This document shows positions 46,215 to 55,805 of a stretch of DNA of 64,000 nt, piece by piece; the stretch's first letter is position 1, and each line of letters begins with the position of its first letter. The stretch is from the NCBI GenBank assembly GCA_947474645.1, contig CANJJD010000009.1, positions 29,277-93,276 on the forward strand, in the 5' to 3' direction. The stretch is from Alphaproteobacteria bacterium. GTDB lineage: Bacteria; Pseudomonadota; Alphaproteobacteria; Micropepsales; Micropepsaceae. A program made the position numbers and the translations under genes. The notes beneath the pieces are model-generated. The model was not told the DNA's origin and made no database searches. It saw nothing but the letters and a program-made list of their open reading frames with translations.

Positions 46215-46961
46215 TCAACCGCCCGAATAATCCACCCGCACCAGGTAAAGTCCATCCGGCGGCGAGACGGGGCCGCAAGCGCTGCGGTCGCGCGCCTCCA
46301 GCGCCGCCTTCAAATCCGCAGGCCGCCACTTGCCTTCGCCCACCAGCTTCAGGCTGCCGGCAAAGGAACGTATCTGGTGATGCAGGAAGGAGCGCGCCGA
46401 GGCTTCGATATGGATTTCATCGGCGCGGCGGCTGACATCCAGCCGGTCCAAGGTCTTGACCGGCGATTGGGCCTGGCATTCGGCGGCGCGGAAGGTGGTG
46501 AAGTCGTGTTGGCCGACCAGGAATTGCGCCGCCGCCTGCATCGCATCGGCATCGAGGCGATGCGAGACATGCCATACCCGCCCGTCTTCCAGCGCCGGCG
46601 GGCTGCGGCGATTGAGTATGCGAAACAGGTAATGCCGCGACTTGGCGGAGAAGCGGGCATGGAATTCGCCGTCGACCGCTTCGGCATCCAGCACGACAAT
46701 GGGCGCGGGCCGCAGATAATGGTTCAGGGCATCGCGCACCTTGCCGGCCTCGAAGCTTTTTTCCAGGTCGAAATGCGCCACCTGCCCCAGGGCATGCACC
46801 CCGGCATCGGTGCGCCCCGCGCCCGTCACCGTCACCTGCTCGCCGGACAGTTTTTCGATCGACGCTTCCAGCGCGCCCTGCACCGAAGCGCCTTCGGCCT
46901 GGCGCTGCCAGCCGACAAAGGGCCCGCCGTCATACTCGATGGTGAGCCGATAACGCGGCAT
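46215..46961 (-). CDS. truA: tRNA pseudouridine(38-40) synthase TruA
   Basis: 248 residues, catalytic aspartate in [18 protein letters not shown], with [17 protein letters not shown] at the start and [13 protein letters not shown] near the C-terminus. Modifies uridines 38-40 in the tRNA anticodon stem-loop. Its ATG overlaps the fmt stop by one base. It is the third gene of def-fmt-truA. The 115 bases between this gene and the VOC gene (46100-46214) show a small CGTCTT/AAGACG repeat and no further gene. Confidence 0.96.
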   Translation of the reverse strand: MPRYRLTIEYDGGPFVGWQRQAEGASVQGALEASIEKLSGEQVTVTGAGRTDAGVHALGQVAHFDLEKSFEAGKVRDALNHYLRPAPIVVLDAEAVDGEFHARFSAKSRHYLFRILNRRSPPALEDGRVWHVSHRLDADAMQAAAQFLVGQHDFTTFRAAECQAQSPVKTLDRLDVSRRADEIHIEASARSFLHHQIRSFAGSLKLVGEGKWRPADLKAALEARDRSACGPVSPPDGLYLVRVDYSGG

Positions 46962-47881
46962 CAGATGAGCTGGCTGCCGGCAGCCACGGCAAAGCCCTTG
47001 AGCAGCGCGTCCGCGTCCATTGCCTTGGCGCCGGCGCGCTGCACCTTGACCAGTCGCACCGCGCCTTCGCCGCACGCCACCGTCAGCGCATCATCGAGCG
47101 TGATGCCGGCCCGGCCATTGCCGGAAACCTGTTCGGCATAGAGCACCTTCAACCGCTCACCATTCACTTCCGTCCAGGCGCCGGGAAAGGGCGACAAGCC
47201 GCGAATATGGCAATCCACCTCGCGGGCGCTTCGGGCCCAGTCAATGCGCGCTTCTTCCTTCAGAATCTTCTTGGCATAGGTCACGCCATTTTCGTCTTGC
47301 GGCTGCGGCGTCACCGCGCCGCGTTCGAGCGCGGCAAGCGCCCGCACCATCAGGTCGGCGCCCAGGCGCGACAGTTCGGTGGTCAGCTCGCCGCTGGTCT
47401 TGCGCCCGATGGGTGTGCGCTCGGCCATCAGCACCGGGCCGGTATCCAACCCTTCTTCCATCTGCATCACCATCACGCCAGTCTCGGCGTCACCGGCCAT
47501 CACCGAACGCTGGATGGGGGCTGCGCCGCGCCAGCGCGGCAGCAATGAGCCATGCAGGTTGAAGCAACCCAGCTTCGGCGCTTGCAGGATCGCTTTGGGG
47601 AGCAACAGCCCATAGGCCACGACAATGGCGGCATCCAGGTTCAGCGCTGCGAAGGCTGCTTGTTCATCGGCATCCTTCAGCGACAGCGGCGTACGCACCG
47701 GCAGCTTGGTGGCGGATTCCGCAAATTTGTGGACGGGGCCCGGCTCCAGCGCCATGCCGCGGCCCGCGGGGCGCGGCGGCTGGGAATAGACGCAGGCAAT
47801 GTCGTGGCCTTGCGAAATCAGCTCGGCAAGCGTGGGCACCGCGAAATCCGGCGTCCCCATGAATGCCAGCCGCAGCGCCAT
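46961..47881 (-). CDS. fmt: Methionyl-tRNA formyltransferase
   Basis: 306 residues. Rossmann formyltransferase domain with [10 protein letters not shown], catalytic Asn/His in [18 protein letters not shown], and the Asp in [11 protein letters not shown]; a C-terminal tRNA-binding OB domain ends [15 protein letters not shown]. It formylates initiator Met-tRNA. It is four bases after def and overlaps truA, the standard def-fmt-truA order. Confidence 0.96.
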   Translation of the reverse strand: MALRLAFMGTPDFAVPTLAELISQGHDIACVYSQPPRPAGRGMALEPGPVHKFAESATKLPVRTPLSLKDADEQAAFAALNLDAAIVVAYGLLLPKAILQAPKLGCFNLHGSLLPRWRGAAPIQRSVMAGDAETGVMVMQMEEGLDTGPVLMAERTPIGRKTSGELTTELSRLGADLMVRALAALERGAVTPQPQDENGVTYAKKILKEEARIDWARSAREVDCHIRGLSPFPGAWTEVNGERLKVLYAEQVSGNGRAGITLDDALTVACGEGAVRLVKVQRAGAKAMDADALLKGFAVAAGSQLI

Positions 47882-47885
47882 GCGA

Positions 47886-48404
47886 TCAGGCGGTTTCTTT
47901 GAGTTTCTTGGCCTTGGTCAGCTTTTTGATCGCCATGCCGCGCTTGAGGCGCGACAGGTGGTCGATGAACAGCACGCCGTTCAGGTGGTCCATCTCATGC
48001 TGCAGGCAGGTGGCGAGCATCCCATCGGCTTCCACAACCTGCTTGTTGCCGTCGCGGTCCAGATATTCACACTTGATGCGGGCCGGGCGTTCGACATCAT
48101 CCCAGATCTCCGGCACCGACAGGCAGCCTTCCTCGAACACCGCCATCTCCTCCGACGCCCAGACGATCTTGGGATTGATGTAGGGAACCGGGTTCTTGTT
48201 GCCCTCTTTCTGGTCCAGGTCGATCACCAGCACCCGCTTGGCGACGCCTATCTGGATGGCGGCCAGACCGATGCCGTCAGCGGCGTACATGCTGTCGGCC
48301 ATATCGTCGACCAACTGGCGAATCTCGTCCGTCACCGTCTCCACATCGGTGGAGACCGCTTGGAGGCGCGGATCGGGGGCGGTTATGATGGGGCGCGACG
48401 TCAT
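47886..48404 (-). CDS. def: Peptide deformylase
   Basis: 172 residues. Metal-binding motifs are all present: [19 protein letters not shown] (Cys ligand) and [11 protein letters not shown] (two His ligands and catalytic Glu). It removes the formyl group from nascent proteins, complementing fmt downstream. First gene of the def-fmt-truA operon, divergent from rmuC over 41 bases. The tail is lysine-rich. Confidence 0.96.
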   Translation of the reverse strand: MTSRPIITAPDPRLQAVSTDVETVTDEIRQLVDDMADSMYAADGIGLAAIQIGVAKRVLVIDLDQKEGNKNPVPYINPKIVWASEEMAVFEEGCLSVPEIWDDVERPARIKCEYLDRDGNKQVVEADGMLATCLQHEMDHLNGVLFIDHLSRLKRGMAIKKLTKAKKLKETA

Positions 48405-48445
48405 GGGCTGGAAATAGGCGTTCAGGGGTATTGGGTCAAGGATTC

Positions 48446-49501
48446 ATGGATTTAGCGTTGATTATACTGGCGGTTGCCGTGGTTGCGGCTGCCGCCATTC
48501 TGGCCTTTATCCGGCGCCCCGCCCCACCGGCGGCGCCTGATACCCGGCTGGACGCGGTGCTGTCCGGCCAGGGCGACATTGCCGGCCAGTTCAAGGCCGC
48601 CATCCAGGCGAGCGCGGAACTGCAGCGCACCCTGGATGAACGCATCGCCGCGCTGGACAAGCGGCTGGGCGAGAACCTGACCGACAGCGCCACCAAGACC
48701 GCCGCCAGCATCGCCGGCATCGGCGAGCGGCTGGTGGTGATCGACGAGGCGCAGAAGAACATCTCGGCTTTGTCCGGCCAGGTCGTGTCCCTGCAACAGG
48801 TCTTGTCCAACAAGCAGTCGCGCGGCGCCTTCGGACAGGCCCAGATGGAAGAGATCGTGCGCGACGGGCTGCCCACCTCGCTCTACGATTTCCAGTTCAC
48901 CCTCTCCAACCGCAACCGGCCCGACTGCATCATCCGCATGCCCGGCAACAAGGCGCTGCTGGTGATCGATTCCAAGTTTCCGCTGGAAGGCTTTGAAGGC
49001 ATCCGCCGCGCCGCGACCGACGAAGAAAAGAAGCTGGCGCTGGCACAGGTGCGCAGCAGCGTGGCCAAGCATGTCGCCGACATCGCCGACAAATACCTGA
49101 TCCCCGGCGAGGTGCAGACCCCCGCCATCATGTTCGTGCCGTCCGAGTCCATCTATGCCGACCTGCATGACGGATTTTCCGATGTGATCCAGAAGGCGCA
49201 CCGCGCCAATGTGATCGTGGTATCGCCCAACATCCTGATGCTGGCGATCAACACCATCCAGACGGTGATGAAGGATGCGCGCATGCGCGAGCAGGCCGAC
49301 CTGATCCGGCAGGAGGTGGGCGTGCTACTCAACGATGTGCGGCTGCTCAGCGACCGGGTCATGAAGCTGCAGAGCCATTTCAACCAGGCCGATGCCGACA
49401 TCAAGAACATCCTGATCTCGACCACCAAGATCACCGGCCGCGCCGAGAAGATCGAAAAAGTCGAACTCGCCCCGCCCGAAGGCACAAAATCCCTGATCTG
49501 A
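48446..49501 (+). CDS. rmuC: DNA recombination protein RmuC
   Basis: 351 residues. N-terminal membrane helix (about 3-22), a coiled-coil segment (to about 125), then the nuclease-like RmuC domain with RPDCIIRMPGNKALLVIDSKFPLE and PAIMFVPSESIYADL. RmuC limits inversion at short repeats. ATG 48446 is chosen with AAGGA just upstream; TTG at 48431 is an alternative. Shorter than the 475-residue E. coli protein, as is common in alphaproteobacteria. Confidence 0.92.
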   Translation: MDLALIILAVAVVAAAAILAFIRRPAPPAAPDTRLDAVLSGQGDIAGQFKAAIQASAELQRTLDERIAALDKRLGENLTDSATKTAASIAGIGERLVVIDEAQKNISALSGQVVSLQQVLSNKQSRGAFGQAQMEEIVRDGLPTSLYDFQFTLSNRNRPDCIIRMPGNKALLVIDSKFPLEGFEGIRRAATDEEKKLALAQVRSSVAKHVADIADKYLIPGEVQTPAIMFVPSESIYADLHDGFSDVIQKAHRANVIVVSPNILMLAINTIQTVMKDARMREQADLIRQEVGVLLNDVRLLSDRVMKLQSHFNQADADIKNILISTTKITGRAEKIEKVELAPPEGTKSLI

Positions 49502-49583
49502 CTTGAATTTTGGGCGGCTCCGCCGCCGGTGCATCCAAAGCCTGTCGGGGCGGCCAATAAGGGGTAAATCGAAAGGGCTTGTC

Positions 49584-50015
49584 ATGCACGGTAGCGAACA
49601 CGACTTTTTCAGCCTGTTTTCCCGCTACTGGTGGCTGATCTTCCCCCTCTTCTGGATGGTGGTGCGGATCGTCCGTCTCAGCCTGGGCCATTCCCACGCC
49701 AACCGGACTTTGGACATCATTAAAAGCTATGCCGACCAGGGCAAGGAGCCGCCCGCCGAAGTATTGGCGGCGCTGAAGGCCCGCCGCGATCCGGACGATC
49801 GCTGCCCGGCCACCCCGGAGCAGGGCTGGCGGCGCTTCTTCTTTTTCTCGGCGCTGGCGATTGCCTTCCTTGTCGTGGCCCTGGTGCCCAACGACATGGC
49901 CGAAGGCCACCACTTCGCCTTCATCTTTGTCGCCATCATCATGGTGGGGATTGCGCTGGGCGGGCTTGTCAACGCGCTGGCCAAGCCGCGCCTCGATCCG
50001 GACAAGCTGCGGTGA
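49584..50015 (+). CDS. Small membrane protein upstream of an ECF sigma factor
   Basis: 143 residues with three hydrophobic segments (about 16-34, 88-104, 109-129) and a charged loop rich in Arg/Asp (KARRDPDDRCPATPEQGW). GAAAGGG precedes ATG 49584 by six bases. The sigma factor gene starts inside its stop (GTGA overlap), so the two are coupled. It resembles no named family that I recognise. It may sense membrane state or simply share the transcript. Confidence 0.55.
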   Translation: MHGSEHDFFSLFSRYWWLIFPLFWMVVRIVRLSLGHSHANRTLDIIKSYADQGKEPPAEVLAALKARRDPDDRCPATPEQGWRRFFFFSALAIAFLVVALVPNDMAEGHHFAFIFVAIIMVGIALGGLVNALAKPRLDPDKLR

Positions 50016-50542
50016 CGTCTTCCGGCGCCGAACCGGCCTGGGTGCACCGCGCCCAGGCCGGTTCGGCTGACGCCTTTGGGCGTCTGGTCCAGATGCACCA
50101 GCAGGGTCTGCGCGCCTTTCTGCGGCGGCTGTCGGCCAATGCCGCCGACGCCGACGACCTGGCGCAGGAGACCTTCGTCTTTGCCTGGGAACATATTGGG
50201 CGCTTCGATGCATCGCGGCCCTTCCGGCCCTGGCTGTTCGGCATCGCCTGGCGCAAGCACCGGGAGCGCAAGCGAAGCTGGCTGCGCCTGCTGAAACGTG
50301 AAAGCGCCGCGGCGACCGCCGACGACAGTTTCGCCCCCGATCCGGGCCTGAAACTCGACCTGATGAAGGCCGCGCAGACCTTGCCGGTGGAACAAAGAGC
50401 GGCAGTGCTGCTTTGCCTGGGAGCGGAATTCACCCATGCCGAAGCGGCCCAGGCCTTGGCCCTGCCGCTGGGTACGGTAAAATCCCATGTCGCGCGGGGC
50501 CGGGAAAAAATGGCGACTGCCTTAGGAGGTTCGAATGGATGA
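50012..50542 (+). CDS. ECF-type RNA polymerase sigma factor
   Basis: 176 residues with region 2 (FGRLVQMHQQGLRAFLRRLS, ADADDLAQETFVFAW, RPWLFGIAWRKH) and region 4 (LPVEQRAAVLLCLGAEFTHAEAAQ, LPLGTVKSHVARGREKM). No region 1 or 3, as in ECF sigmas. The start is GTG at 50012, overlapping the upstream stop. The last residues overlap the next gene by eight bases. It is not EcfG: no phyR or nepR is near. Confidence 0.88.
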   Translation: MTSSGAEPAWVHRAQAGSADAFGRLVQMHQQGLRAFLRRLSANAADADDLAQETFVFAWEHIGRFDASRPFRPWLFGIAWRKHRERKRSWLRLLKRESAAATADDSFAPDPGLKLDLMKAAQTLPVEQRAAVLLCLGAEFTHAEAAQALALPLGTVKSHVARGREKMATALGGSNG

Positions 50543-50816
50543 ACCGGTGCTGAAGACACTCTGGAATGCCGATGTGCCGGCGTCCGACCCGCGCTTTGCG
50601 CTGGCGGTGATGGCGCGTATCGAGCAGCGCCGTTTCCGCCGCGAACTGGCGACCACGATCGGCCTTGGCGCCGCGGCGACCCTGCTGCTGGCGCTGGTGA
50701 TGCCGGCGGTTGATCTCCATGGGTTCGAAATCTCCCAGGCCGGCAATCTGGCGATCCTGGTGGTGCTGGGCGCGGTGACGTTTCTGTTGCCGCAGCTTTT
50801 TCCGGCGCGCGATTAA
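50535..50816 (+). CDS. Small membrane protein, probable anti-sigma factor
   Basis: 93 residues. A charged N-terminal part ([33 protein letters not shown]) is followed by two transmembrane helices (about 40-58 and 68-87). Position directly after an overlapping ECF sigma gene suggests anti-sigma activity, but no zinc anti-sigma HxxxCxxC motif is present. GGAGG lies just before the ATG. The stop overlaps recR by four bases. Confidence 0.6.
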   Translation: MDEPVLKTLWNADVPASDPRFALAVMARIEQRRFRRELATTIGLGAAATLLLALVMPAVDLHGFEISQAGNLAILVVLGAVTFLLPQLFPARD

Positions 50817-51400
50817 AGCGCCCGGCGGGCCTTGAACGCTGCGCTCAAAGTGCCTTCGTCGAGATAATCGAGTTCGCCGCCCACCGGCACGCCATGGGCC
50901 AGGCGGGTGACTTTCATGTCGCCCAGCAGATCCATCAGGTAATGCGCCGTGGTCTGGCCTTCGACCGTGGCGTTCATCGCCAGGATCACTTCTTCGACAT
51001 TCTTCACGCGCTCCAGCAACCCGCTGACATTCAGCCGGTCCGGCGTCACGCCATCCAGCGCCGACAGCGCCCCGCCCAGCACATGATAGCGGCCGCGGAA
51101 CACCCCGGCCCGCTCCAGCGCCCACAGGTCGGCGACATCTTCCACCACGCAGAGAATATGCGGATCGCGCCGGCCGTCATTGCAGATGGCGCAAGGGCTC
51201 TGGGTATCGAGATTGCCGCACACCGCGCAGGTCAGGATGGCGTCGGCCGCCTCGCGCAGGGACGCCGCCAAGGGCTCCAGCAAGGTGTCGCGCTTTTTCA
51301 GCAGCGCCAGCGCCGCGCGCCGCGCCGAACGCGGGCCCAGCCCCGGCAGTTTGGACAGCAGCTGAATCAGCCGCTCGATTTCCGAGCCGATCGCCGCCAT
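50813..51400 (-). CDS. recR: Recombination protein RecR
   Basis: 195 residues. Helix-hairpin-helix [19 protein letters not shown]4 zinc site [16 protein letters not shown], Toprim domain with [18 protein letters not shown] and later [10 protein letters not shown]. RecR works with RecO and RecF in gap repair. The ATG overlaps the dnaX stop by one base; the ybaB gene that often lies between the two is absent. Confidence 0.96.
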   Translation of the reverse strand: MAAIGSEIERLIQLLSKLPGLGPRSARRAALALLKKRDTLLEPLAASLREAADAILTCAVCGNLDTQSPCAICNDGRRDPHILCVVEDVADLWALERAGVFRGRYHVLGGALSALDGVTPDRLNVSGLLERVKNVEEVILAMNATVEGQTTAHYLMDLLGDMKVTRLAHGVPVGGELDYLDEGTLSAAFKARRAL

Positions 51401-53118
51401 CAGGAGTCGGAATCGCTTTCCGGCATGGCGGGCGCGATGTCTTCGCTCGCGACGTCGCGCACCGCGACGATTTCGGCGCCGGGGAAACGGTCCAGCACGG
51501 CGCGCACCATCGGCTCCTGCGCCACCGCTTCAAAGCGCGCCGTCTTGGCGGACTGTTTCTGCTCGGCCAGGGTGGGCGCGCCGCCGGAAGAGGCGATGGA
51601 CACCGCCCAGCGCTCGCCGGTCCAGTCGCGCAATTTCTGCTGCAGGTCGCCCGCGAGCGTGCGCGGCGCCCGCGCATGGGGGCGAAACTCGATGCGCCCC
51701 GGCTCCAGATGGACGAGATGCACGTAATTCTCCAGCGCCACGCGCAGGATGGGCGCGTTGTTGGCGGCGGCCAGGGCGACCATGTCTTCCAGATTGCGGA
51801 TGGAGGCACTGGGGGCGCCTTCCGGCTGGGGTGATGGCGCCCGCATCGCGCTGCCCAACGCCACCGGCGCACGCGACGGTGAAGACGGCGCCGGCGCAGA
51901 CCCACGCGGCGCCGGCACAGCGCCGCCCTCCAGCAAGTCTTTCACCAGCTTGTCGGTGGGCGGCAGTTCGGCGGCATAGGCCAGGCGGATCAGCGCCATC
52001 TCGCAGGCCGAGATCGGGCGGGTGGCGTCGCGCACTTCGAACAGGCCCTTGAGCAATATCTGCCAGGACCGCGTCAGGGCGGCGACCGGCAGCTTGGCGG
52101 CCAGGTCGGCGGCGCGCTTGGCCTCCCCTGAGCCGCCGTCAAAGAAGCCTTGGGCGCTGGGCGCGACTTTCAGCCTTGTGAGGAAATGGGTGGTTTCCAA
52201 AAGGTCCTGCATCACCGCCAGGGGATCGGCGCCCGCGTCATACAAGCCGCTCAAATCGGTTAGGGCTTCAGCGATCTTGCCGCCCATCAGCTTTTCGAAA
52301 ATATCCAGCACCCGGCCGCGATCAGCCAGGCCCAGCATCTGGCGCACCGTGTCGGCGGTGATCGTGTCGGCTTCGCCCCCACTTCCATTACCAATATGCG
52401 CGATGGCTTGATCCAATAATGACAGCGAGTCGCGCGCCGAGCCTTCCGCGGCGCGGGCGATCAGCGCCAGGGCGCCTTCCTCGATCTTCACTTTCTCTTT
52501 TTCCGCCAAGGTGGCCAGATAGGCGGCCAGTTCCGTGCTGTCGATGCGCCGCAGATCGAAACGCTGGCAGCGCGACAGCACCGTCACCGGCACCTTGCGG
52601 ATCTCGGTGGTGGCGAAGACGAACTTCACATGCGGCGGCGGTTCTTCCAGGGTCTTGAGCAAGCCGTTGAAGGCCTGCTTGGACAGCATGTGGACTTCGT
52701 CGATGATATAGACCTTGTAGCGCGCCGCCACGGGCGCATAGCGCACGCCTTCGATGATCTCGCGGATATCGTCAATGCCGGTGCGGCTGGCGGCGTCCAT
52801 CTCCTGCACATCCACATTGCGGGATTCGGAAATGGAGACACAGGGCTCGCACACACCGCAGGGCTGGATGGTGGGGTCCTTCTGCTTGCCGTCCGGCCCG
52901 ATGCAGTTCAGGGCGCGGGCGATGATGCGGGCGGTGGTGGTCTTTCCCACCCCGCGCACCCCCGTCAGCATAAAGGCATGGGCGATGCGGCCGGTGGCGA
53001 AGGCGTTGGACAGGGTGCGCACCAGCGCCTCCTGCCCGATCAGGCCGGTGAAATCGGTGGGACGGTATTTGCGCGCCAGGACGCGATAGGGCTGGGCGGG
53101 CGCGGAGCTTTTGGCCAT
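51400..53118 (-). CDS. dnaX: DNA polymerase III subunits gamma and tau
   Basis: 572 residues. AAA+ clamp-loader ATPase: Walker [14 protein letters not shown], four-Cys zinc module between CIGPDG and CGVCEPC, Walker B IIDEVHML and the SRC sensor in [14 protein letters not shown]. After about residue 370 comes the tau part, with a Pro/Ala/Ser-rich linker ([16 protein letters not shown]). No obvious slippery frameshift heptamer was found. Start [17 protein letters not shown] is chosen; the frame further upstream lies within the SRP RNA region. Confidence 0.95.
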   Translation of the reverse strand: MAKSSAPAQPYRVLARKYRPTDFTGLIGQEALVRTLSNAFATGRIAHAFMLTGVRGVGKTTTARIIARALNCIGPDGKQKDPTIQPCGVCEPCVSISESRNVDVQEMDAASRTGIDDIREIIEGVRYAPVAARYKVYIIDEVHMLSKQAFNGLLKTLEEPPPHVKFVFATTEIRKVPVTVLSRCQRFDLRRIDSTELAAYLATLAEKEKVKIEEGALALIARAAEGSARDSLSLLDQAIAHIGNGSGGEADTITADTVRQMLGLADRGRVLDIFEKLMGGKIAEALTDLSGLYDAGADPLAVMQDLLETTHFLTRLKVAPSAQGFFDGGSGEAKRAADLAAKLPVAALTRSWQILLKGLFEVRDATRPISACEMALIRLAYAAELPPTDKLVKDLLEGGAVPAPRGSAPAPSSPSRAPVALGSAMRAPSPQPEGAPSASIRNLEDMVALAAANNAPILRVALENYVHLVHLEPGRIEFRPHARAPRTLAGDLQQKLRDWTGERWAVSIASSGGAPTLAEQKQSAKTARFEAVAQEPMVRAVLDRFPGAEIVAVRDVASEDIAPAMPESDSDS

Positions 53119-53209
53119 GGCCGGACTATAGCAAGGCGCCCCGTCCGCGGGGGCCGGATTCAGCTTTTTTCTGGGGAAAGTCCCCTGGCTGGCGGCGCCG
53201 GGGTCTAAC

Positions 53210-53301
53210 GGTGGAAGCCGGCGACCCGCAGCAGATTCGGTATGGCTGCTACCTTCCGGTCCTGACCAGGTTAGCGAGTGCTGCGCCCGCCGACTTCCGG
53301 G
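53210..53301 (-). ncRNA. ffs: Signal recognition particle RNA (4.5S, small bacterial type)
   Basis: The minus strand contains the universal SRP domain IV core GGTCAGGACCGGAAGG followed by TAGCAGCC, which binds Ffh. Flanking sequences pair as a long hairpin: GGAAG and TCGGCG (5' side) with CGCCGG and CTTCC (3' side), and GCAGCA with TGCTGC. Exact ends are estimated from the stem. It lies 92 bases upstream of dnaX, a typical alphaproteobacterial location. Confidence 0.92.
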
Positions 53302-53344
53302 CGGGGATATAGGATTTCCCGCCGAAAAATGCGAGTCGTGGGCC

Positions 53345-54214
53345 ATGAGCCCCATGGCATTTTCCGGCAATCCCCTGGACCGGGCCAGTTATCACCGGGC
53401 CGATGAGGCATGGCTGGCGGCGCGCGGCGCTGAGGGCCTGTTTTTGCCCTTCTGGCAGAATCGCCCTTTCGTTGCCGGAACCCGCGCCGGCTTCCTGCCC
53501 TGGCGCAGCGAATGGGAGGGAGCGCCATGCGTCTTTCTGGGCCTGGACGGCGATCAGCCGCTATTCGCCGTGGATTTGCCCGGGGACAGCGAACCCATAC
53601 TGGAAGGCGGCAGCTTCCAGGAGATGCGCCCGGCTGCCTTTGCGCTGCCGGCGCGCGACACCGCCATTTCCGGCCAGGCCAAGGCGTTACTGGACTGGCA
53701 CAAGCGCCATGGCTTTTGCCCCAATTGCAGCAGCGCCACCCAAATCATGGATGGCGGCTATCGAAGGTTGTGTCCGGCATGCGGCGCCGAACATTTTCCC
53801 CGCACCGATCCGGTGGTGATCATGTTGCCGATTTTTGGCGATGCTTGCCTGGTGGGCCGCAACCAGCGTTTTCCGCCGCAGCTTTATTCCGCCTTTGCCG
53901 GCTTCGTGGAGCCGGGCGAAAGCATGGAAGAAGCGGTGCGCCGCGAATTGCGTGAGGAAGTGAATTTGGAAACCGGCGCCGTTACCTATCACGCCACCCA
54001 GCCTTGGCCCTTTCCCTCCTCGTTGATGCTGGGATGCTATGCCCAGGCCCTGAGCCGCGATTTCAAGATCGATGGCCATGAGATCGAAGACGCGCGCTGG
54101 CTGACCAGGGACGAAGCGCGCACAAGGCTGGCGAACCAAATCGAAGACGAGATGAAGCTGCCGGTCACCATCGCCATCGCGCATTACCTGATCAAGGACT
54201 GGGCGAACACATGA
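53345..54214 (+). CDS. nudC: NAD(+)/NADH diphosphatase NudC
   Basis: 289 residues. Zinc ribbon FCPNCSS...LCPACGAEHFPRTDPVVI precedes the NUDIX box GFVEPGESMEEAVRRELREE and the SQPWPFPSSLM-type NudC tail (here TQPWPFPSSLMLG). Hydrolyses NADH and removes NAD caps from RNA. The stop overlaps the TSUP permease start by four bases. Confidence 0.95.
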   Translation: MSPMAFSGNPLDRASYHRADEAWLAARGAEGLFLPFWQNRPFVAGTRAGFLPWRSEWEGAPCVFLGLDGDQPLFAVDLPGDSEPILEGGSFQEMRPAAFALPARDTAISGQAKALLDWHKRHGFCPNCSSATQIMDGGYRRLCPACGAEHFPRTDPVVIMLPIFGDACLVGRNQRFPPQLYSAFAGFVEPGESMEEAVRRELREEVNLETGAVTYHATQPWPFPSSLMLGCYAQALSRDFKIDGHEIEDARWLTRDEARTRLANQIEDEMKLPVTIAIAHYLIKDWANT

Positions 54215-54951
54215 ATGGCCTGACATTGTCACTGTGCCTGGCGGCCGTCGCGGCCCTGTTCGCCAGTGTCGGACAGGCGGGCGCCCCCGGCTATGTCGCG
54301 GTGATGGGCCTGTTCGGCCATGGCCCCGCGGTGATCAAACCGGTGGCGCTGGCGTTGACGGTGCTGGTGGCGACCATCGGCGTGGTGCGCTTTCACCGCC
54401 TGCAGATGCTGCGCTGGCGCGATCTGTGGCCGTTCGCGCTGTTGGGCGTTCCCTTTTCGGTGCTGGGCGGGTTGATCAATCTTCCCGTCGCGACCTATCG
54501 CATCGTGATGTCCATCATCCTTTTGGGCGCGGCGGTGCAGATGGCGCTGTCGGCGCGCAAGACCGCTGCGCTGGATCAACGCGCCCTGCCGGAAGTGCCG
54601 CTTGTGCCCGCGATCATAACGGGTGGCATGATCGGGCTGGTGGCGGGCGCCACCGGCATCGGCGGCGGCATCTTCACCGCCACCATCATGATGATCCTGG
54701 GCTGGGCCCCGACAAAACGCGTAGCCGCGGTGGCGCAGACCAGCAATCTTTTCACCGCCCTGCCGGCCTTTATCGCCATCTGGATCGCGCATCCGGCCAT
54801 GCCGGCGGAGCTGCCCGGATGGGCGCTGGCGGCGGGCTTGGGCGGATTGCTGGGTGCCTGGCTGGGCGCGAAATATCTTCCGGCCAAAGCATTGCGCTAC
54901 ATGCTGGCGGGAATTCTGCTGGCGTCCGGGCTGCGGCTCGCCTTCTTCTAA
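54211..54951 (+). CDS. Sulfite exporter TauE/SafE (TSUP) family permease
   Basis: 246 residues, about seven or eight transmembrane helices, with the two TSUP repeats: SVGQAGAPGYVAVMGLFG in the first half and GLVAGATGIGGGIFTATIMMILG in the second. Members export sulfite, sulfoacetate or other organic anions. It is coupled to nudC by a four-base overlap, but a shared function is not obvious. The stop overlaps pheA by four bases. Confidence 0.85.
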   Translation: MNGLTLSLCLAAVAALFASVGQAGAPGYVAVMGLFGHGPAVIKPVALALTVLVATIGVVRFHRLQMLRWRDLWPFALLGVPFSVLGGLINLPVATYRIVMSIILLGAAVQMALSARKTAALDQRALPEVPLVPAIITGGMIGLVAGATGIGGGIFTATIMMILGWAPTKRVAAVAQTSNLFTALPAFIAIWIAHPAMPAELPGWALAAGLGGLLGAWLGAKYLPAKALRYMLAGILLASGLRLAFF

Positions 54952-55805
54952 GGCATGTCTTCCCGGAACGGGTGCGCCGGATAGACGCCCATGAGGGATA
55001 GCTTGGCGGTCTGGAATTCCAGCTCCTGCAACGCCGCGCCGACACGCGGGTCATCCGGATGGCCCTGGATGTCGGCATAGAATTGGGTGGCGTTGAACGA
55101 GCCGCCCAACTGGTAGCTTTCCAGCTTGGTGATGTTCACGCCATTGGTGGCGAAGGCGCCCAGCGCCTTGTAGAGCGAGGCGGGCGCATTCTTCACCTGG
55201 AAGATCAGACTGGTCACCACCTTGCCGCTGTTGGGCGCGCGCTCATCCTGGCGCGACATGATCAAGAAGCGGGTGGCGTTGTGATGCTCGTCCTCGACAT
55301 CGGCCTGCAAAATCTTCAGCCCGTAGAATTCCGCCGCCAGGGTGGAGGCGATCGCGCCCGCGCTTTTGTCGCCCAGCTCGGCGATATGCTTGGCCGAACC
55401 TGCCGTGTCGTACCAGTTGTGCACCACCAGCTTGCGCTCGCGCAGGATGTTGCGGCACTGGGCCAGCGCCGGCGCCTGGCTGTAGACGCTTTTGACGTCT
55501 TCCAGCTTGGCATCCTTCAGACCCAGCAACTGGTGATGGATGGGCAGGAAATGCTCGCCCACGATATGAAGCCCTGAATCCGGCAACAGATGATGGATGT
55601 CGGCGATGCGGCCGATCAGCGAATTTTCCACCGGGATGATCACCAGGTCGGTGTCACCGGTCTTGGCCGCTTCGATAGCGTCTTCGAAGGTGGGCTTGGG
55701 GATGGCGCTCGCATGCGGCACCGCCTCACGTGCCGCCAGATTGGCATAGGCGCCCGGCTCGCCCTGAAAGGCGACACGCTTGGCATTGGAAATCGTCTTG
55801 ATCAC
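54948..55805 (-). CDS. pheA: Prephenate dehydratase
   Basis: 285 residues. Periplasmic-binding-type catalytic domain with VAFQGEPGAYANLAAREAVP, VIIPVENSLIGRIAD and the catalytic Thr-Arg-Phe in HHNATRFLI, followed by an ACT regulatory domain (SLIFQVKNAPASLYKALGAF, LESYQLGGSFNATQFYADI). It makes phenylpyruvate; the ACT domain predicts phenylalanine feedback control. No chorismate mutase domain. The start is GTG, overlapping the kdsB stop by four bases. Confidence 0.95.
   Translation of the reverse strand: MIKTISNAKRVAFQGEPGAYANLAAREAVPHASAIPKPTFEDAIEAAKTGDTDLVIIPVENSLIGRIADIHHLLPDSGLHIVGEHFLPIHHQLLGLKDAKLEDVKSVYSQAPALAQCRNILRERKLVVHNWYDTAGSAKHIAELGDKSAGAIASTLAAEFYGLKILQADVEDEHHNATRFLIMSRQDERAPNSGKVVTSLIFQVKNAPASLYKALGAFATNGVNITKLESYQLGGSFNATQFYADIQGHPDDPRVGAALQELEFQTAKLSLMGVYPAHPFREDMP

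Noticed and set aside
50012..50542. Identification of the ECF sigma factor as EcfG
   Set aside because: No phyR or nepR genes are adjacent and its membrane partners differ; the GGAAC promoters at 2446 are therefore not linked to it by evidence.
53161..53200. Hairpin GGGGA/TCCCC after the SRP RNA as terminator
   Set aside because: On the minus strand the hairpin is followed by A-rich, not T-rich, sequence, so it does not fit an intrinsic terminator for the SRP RNA.
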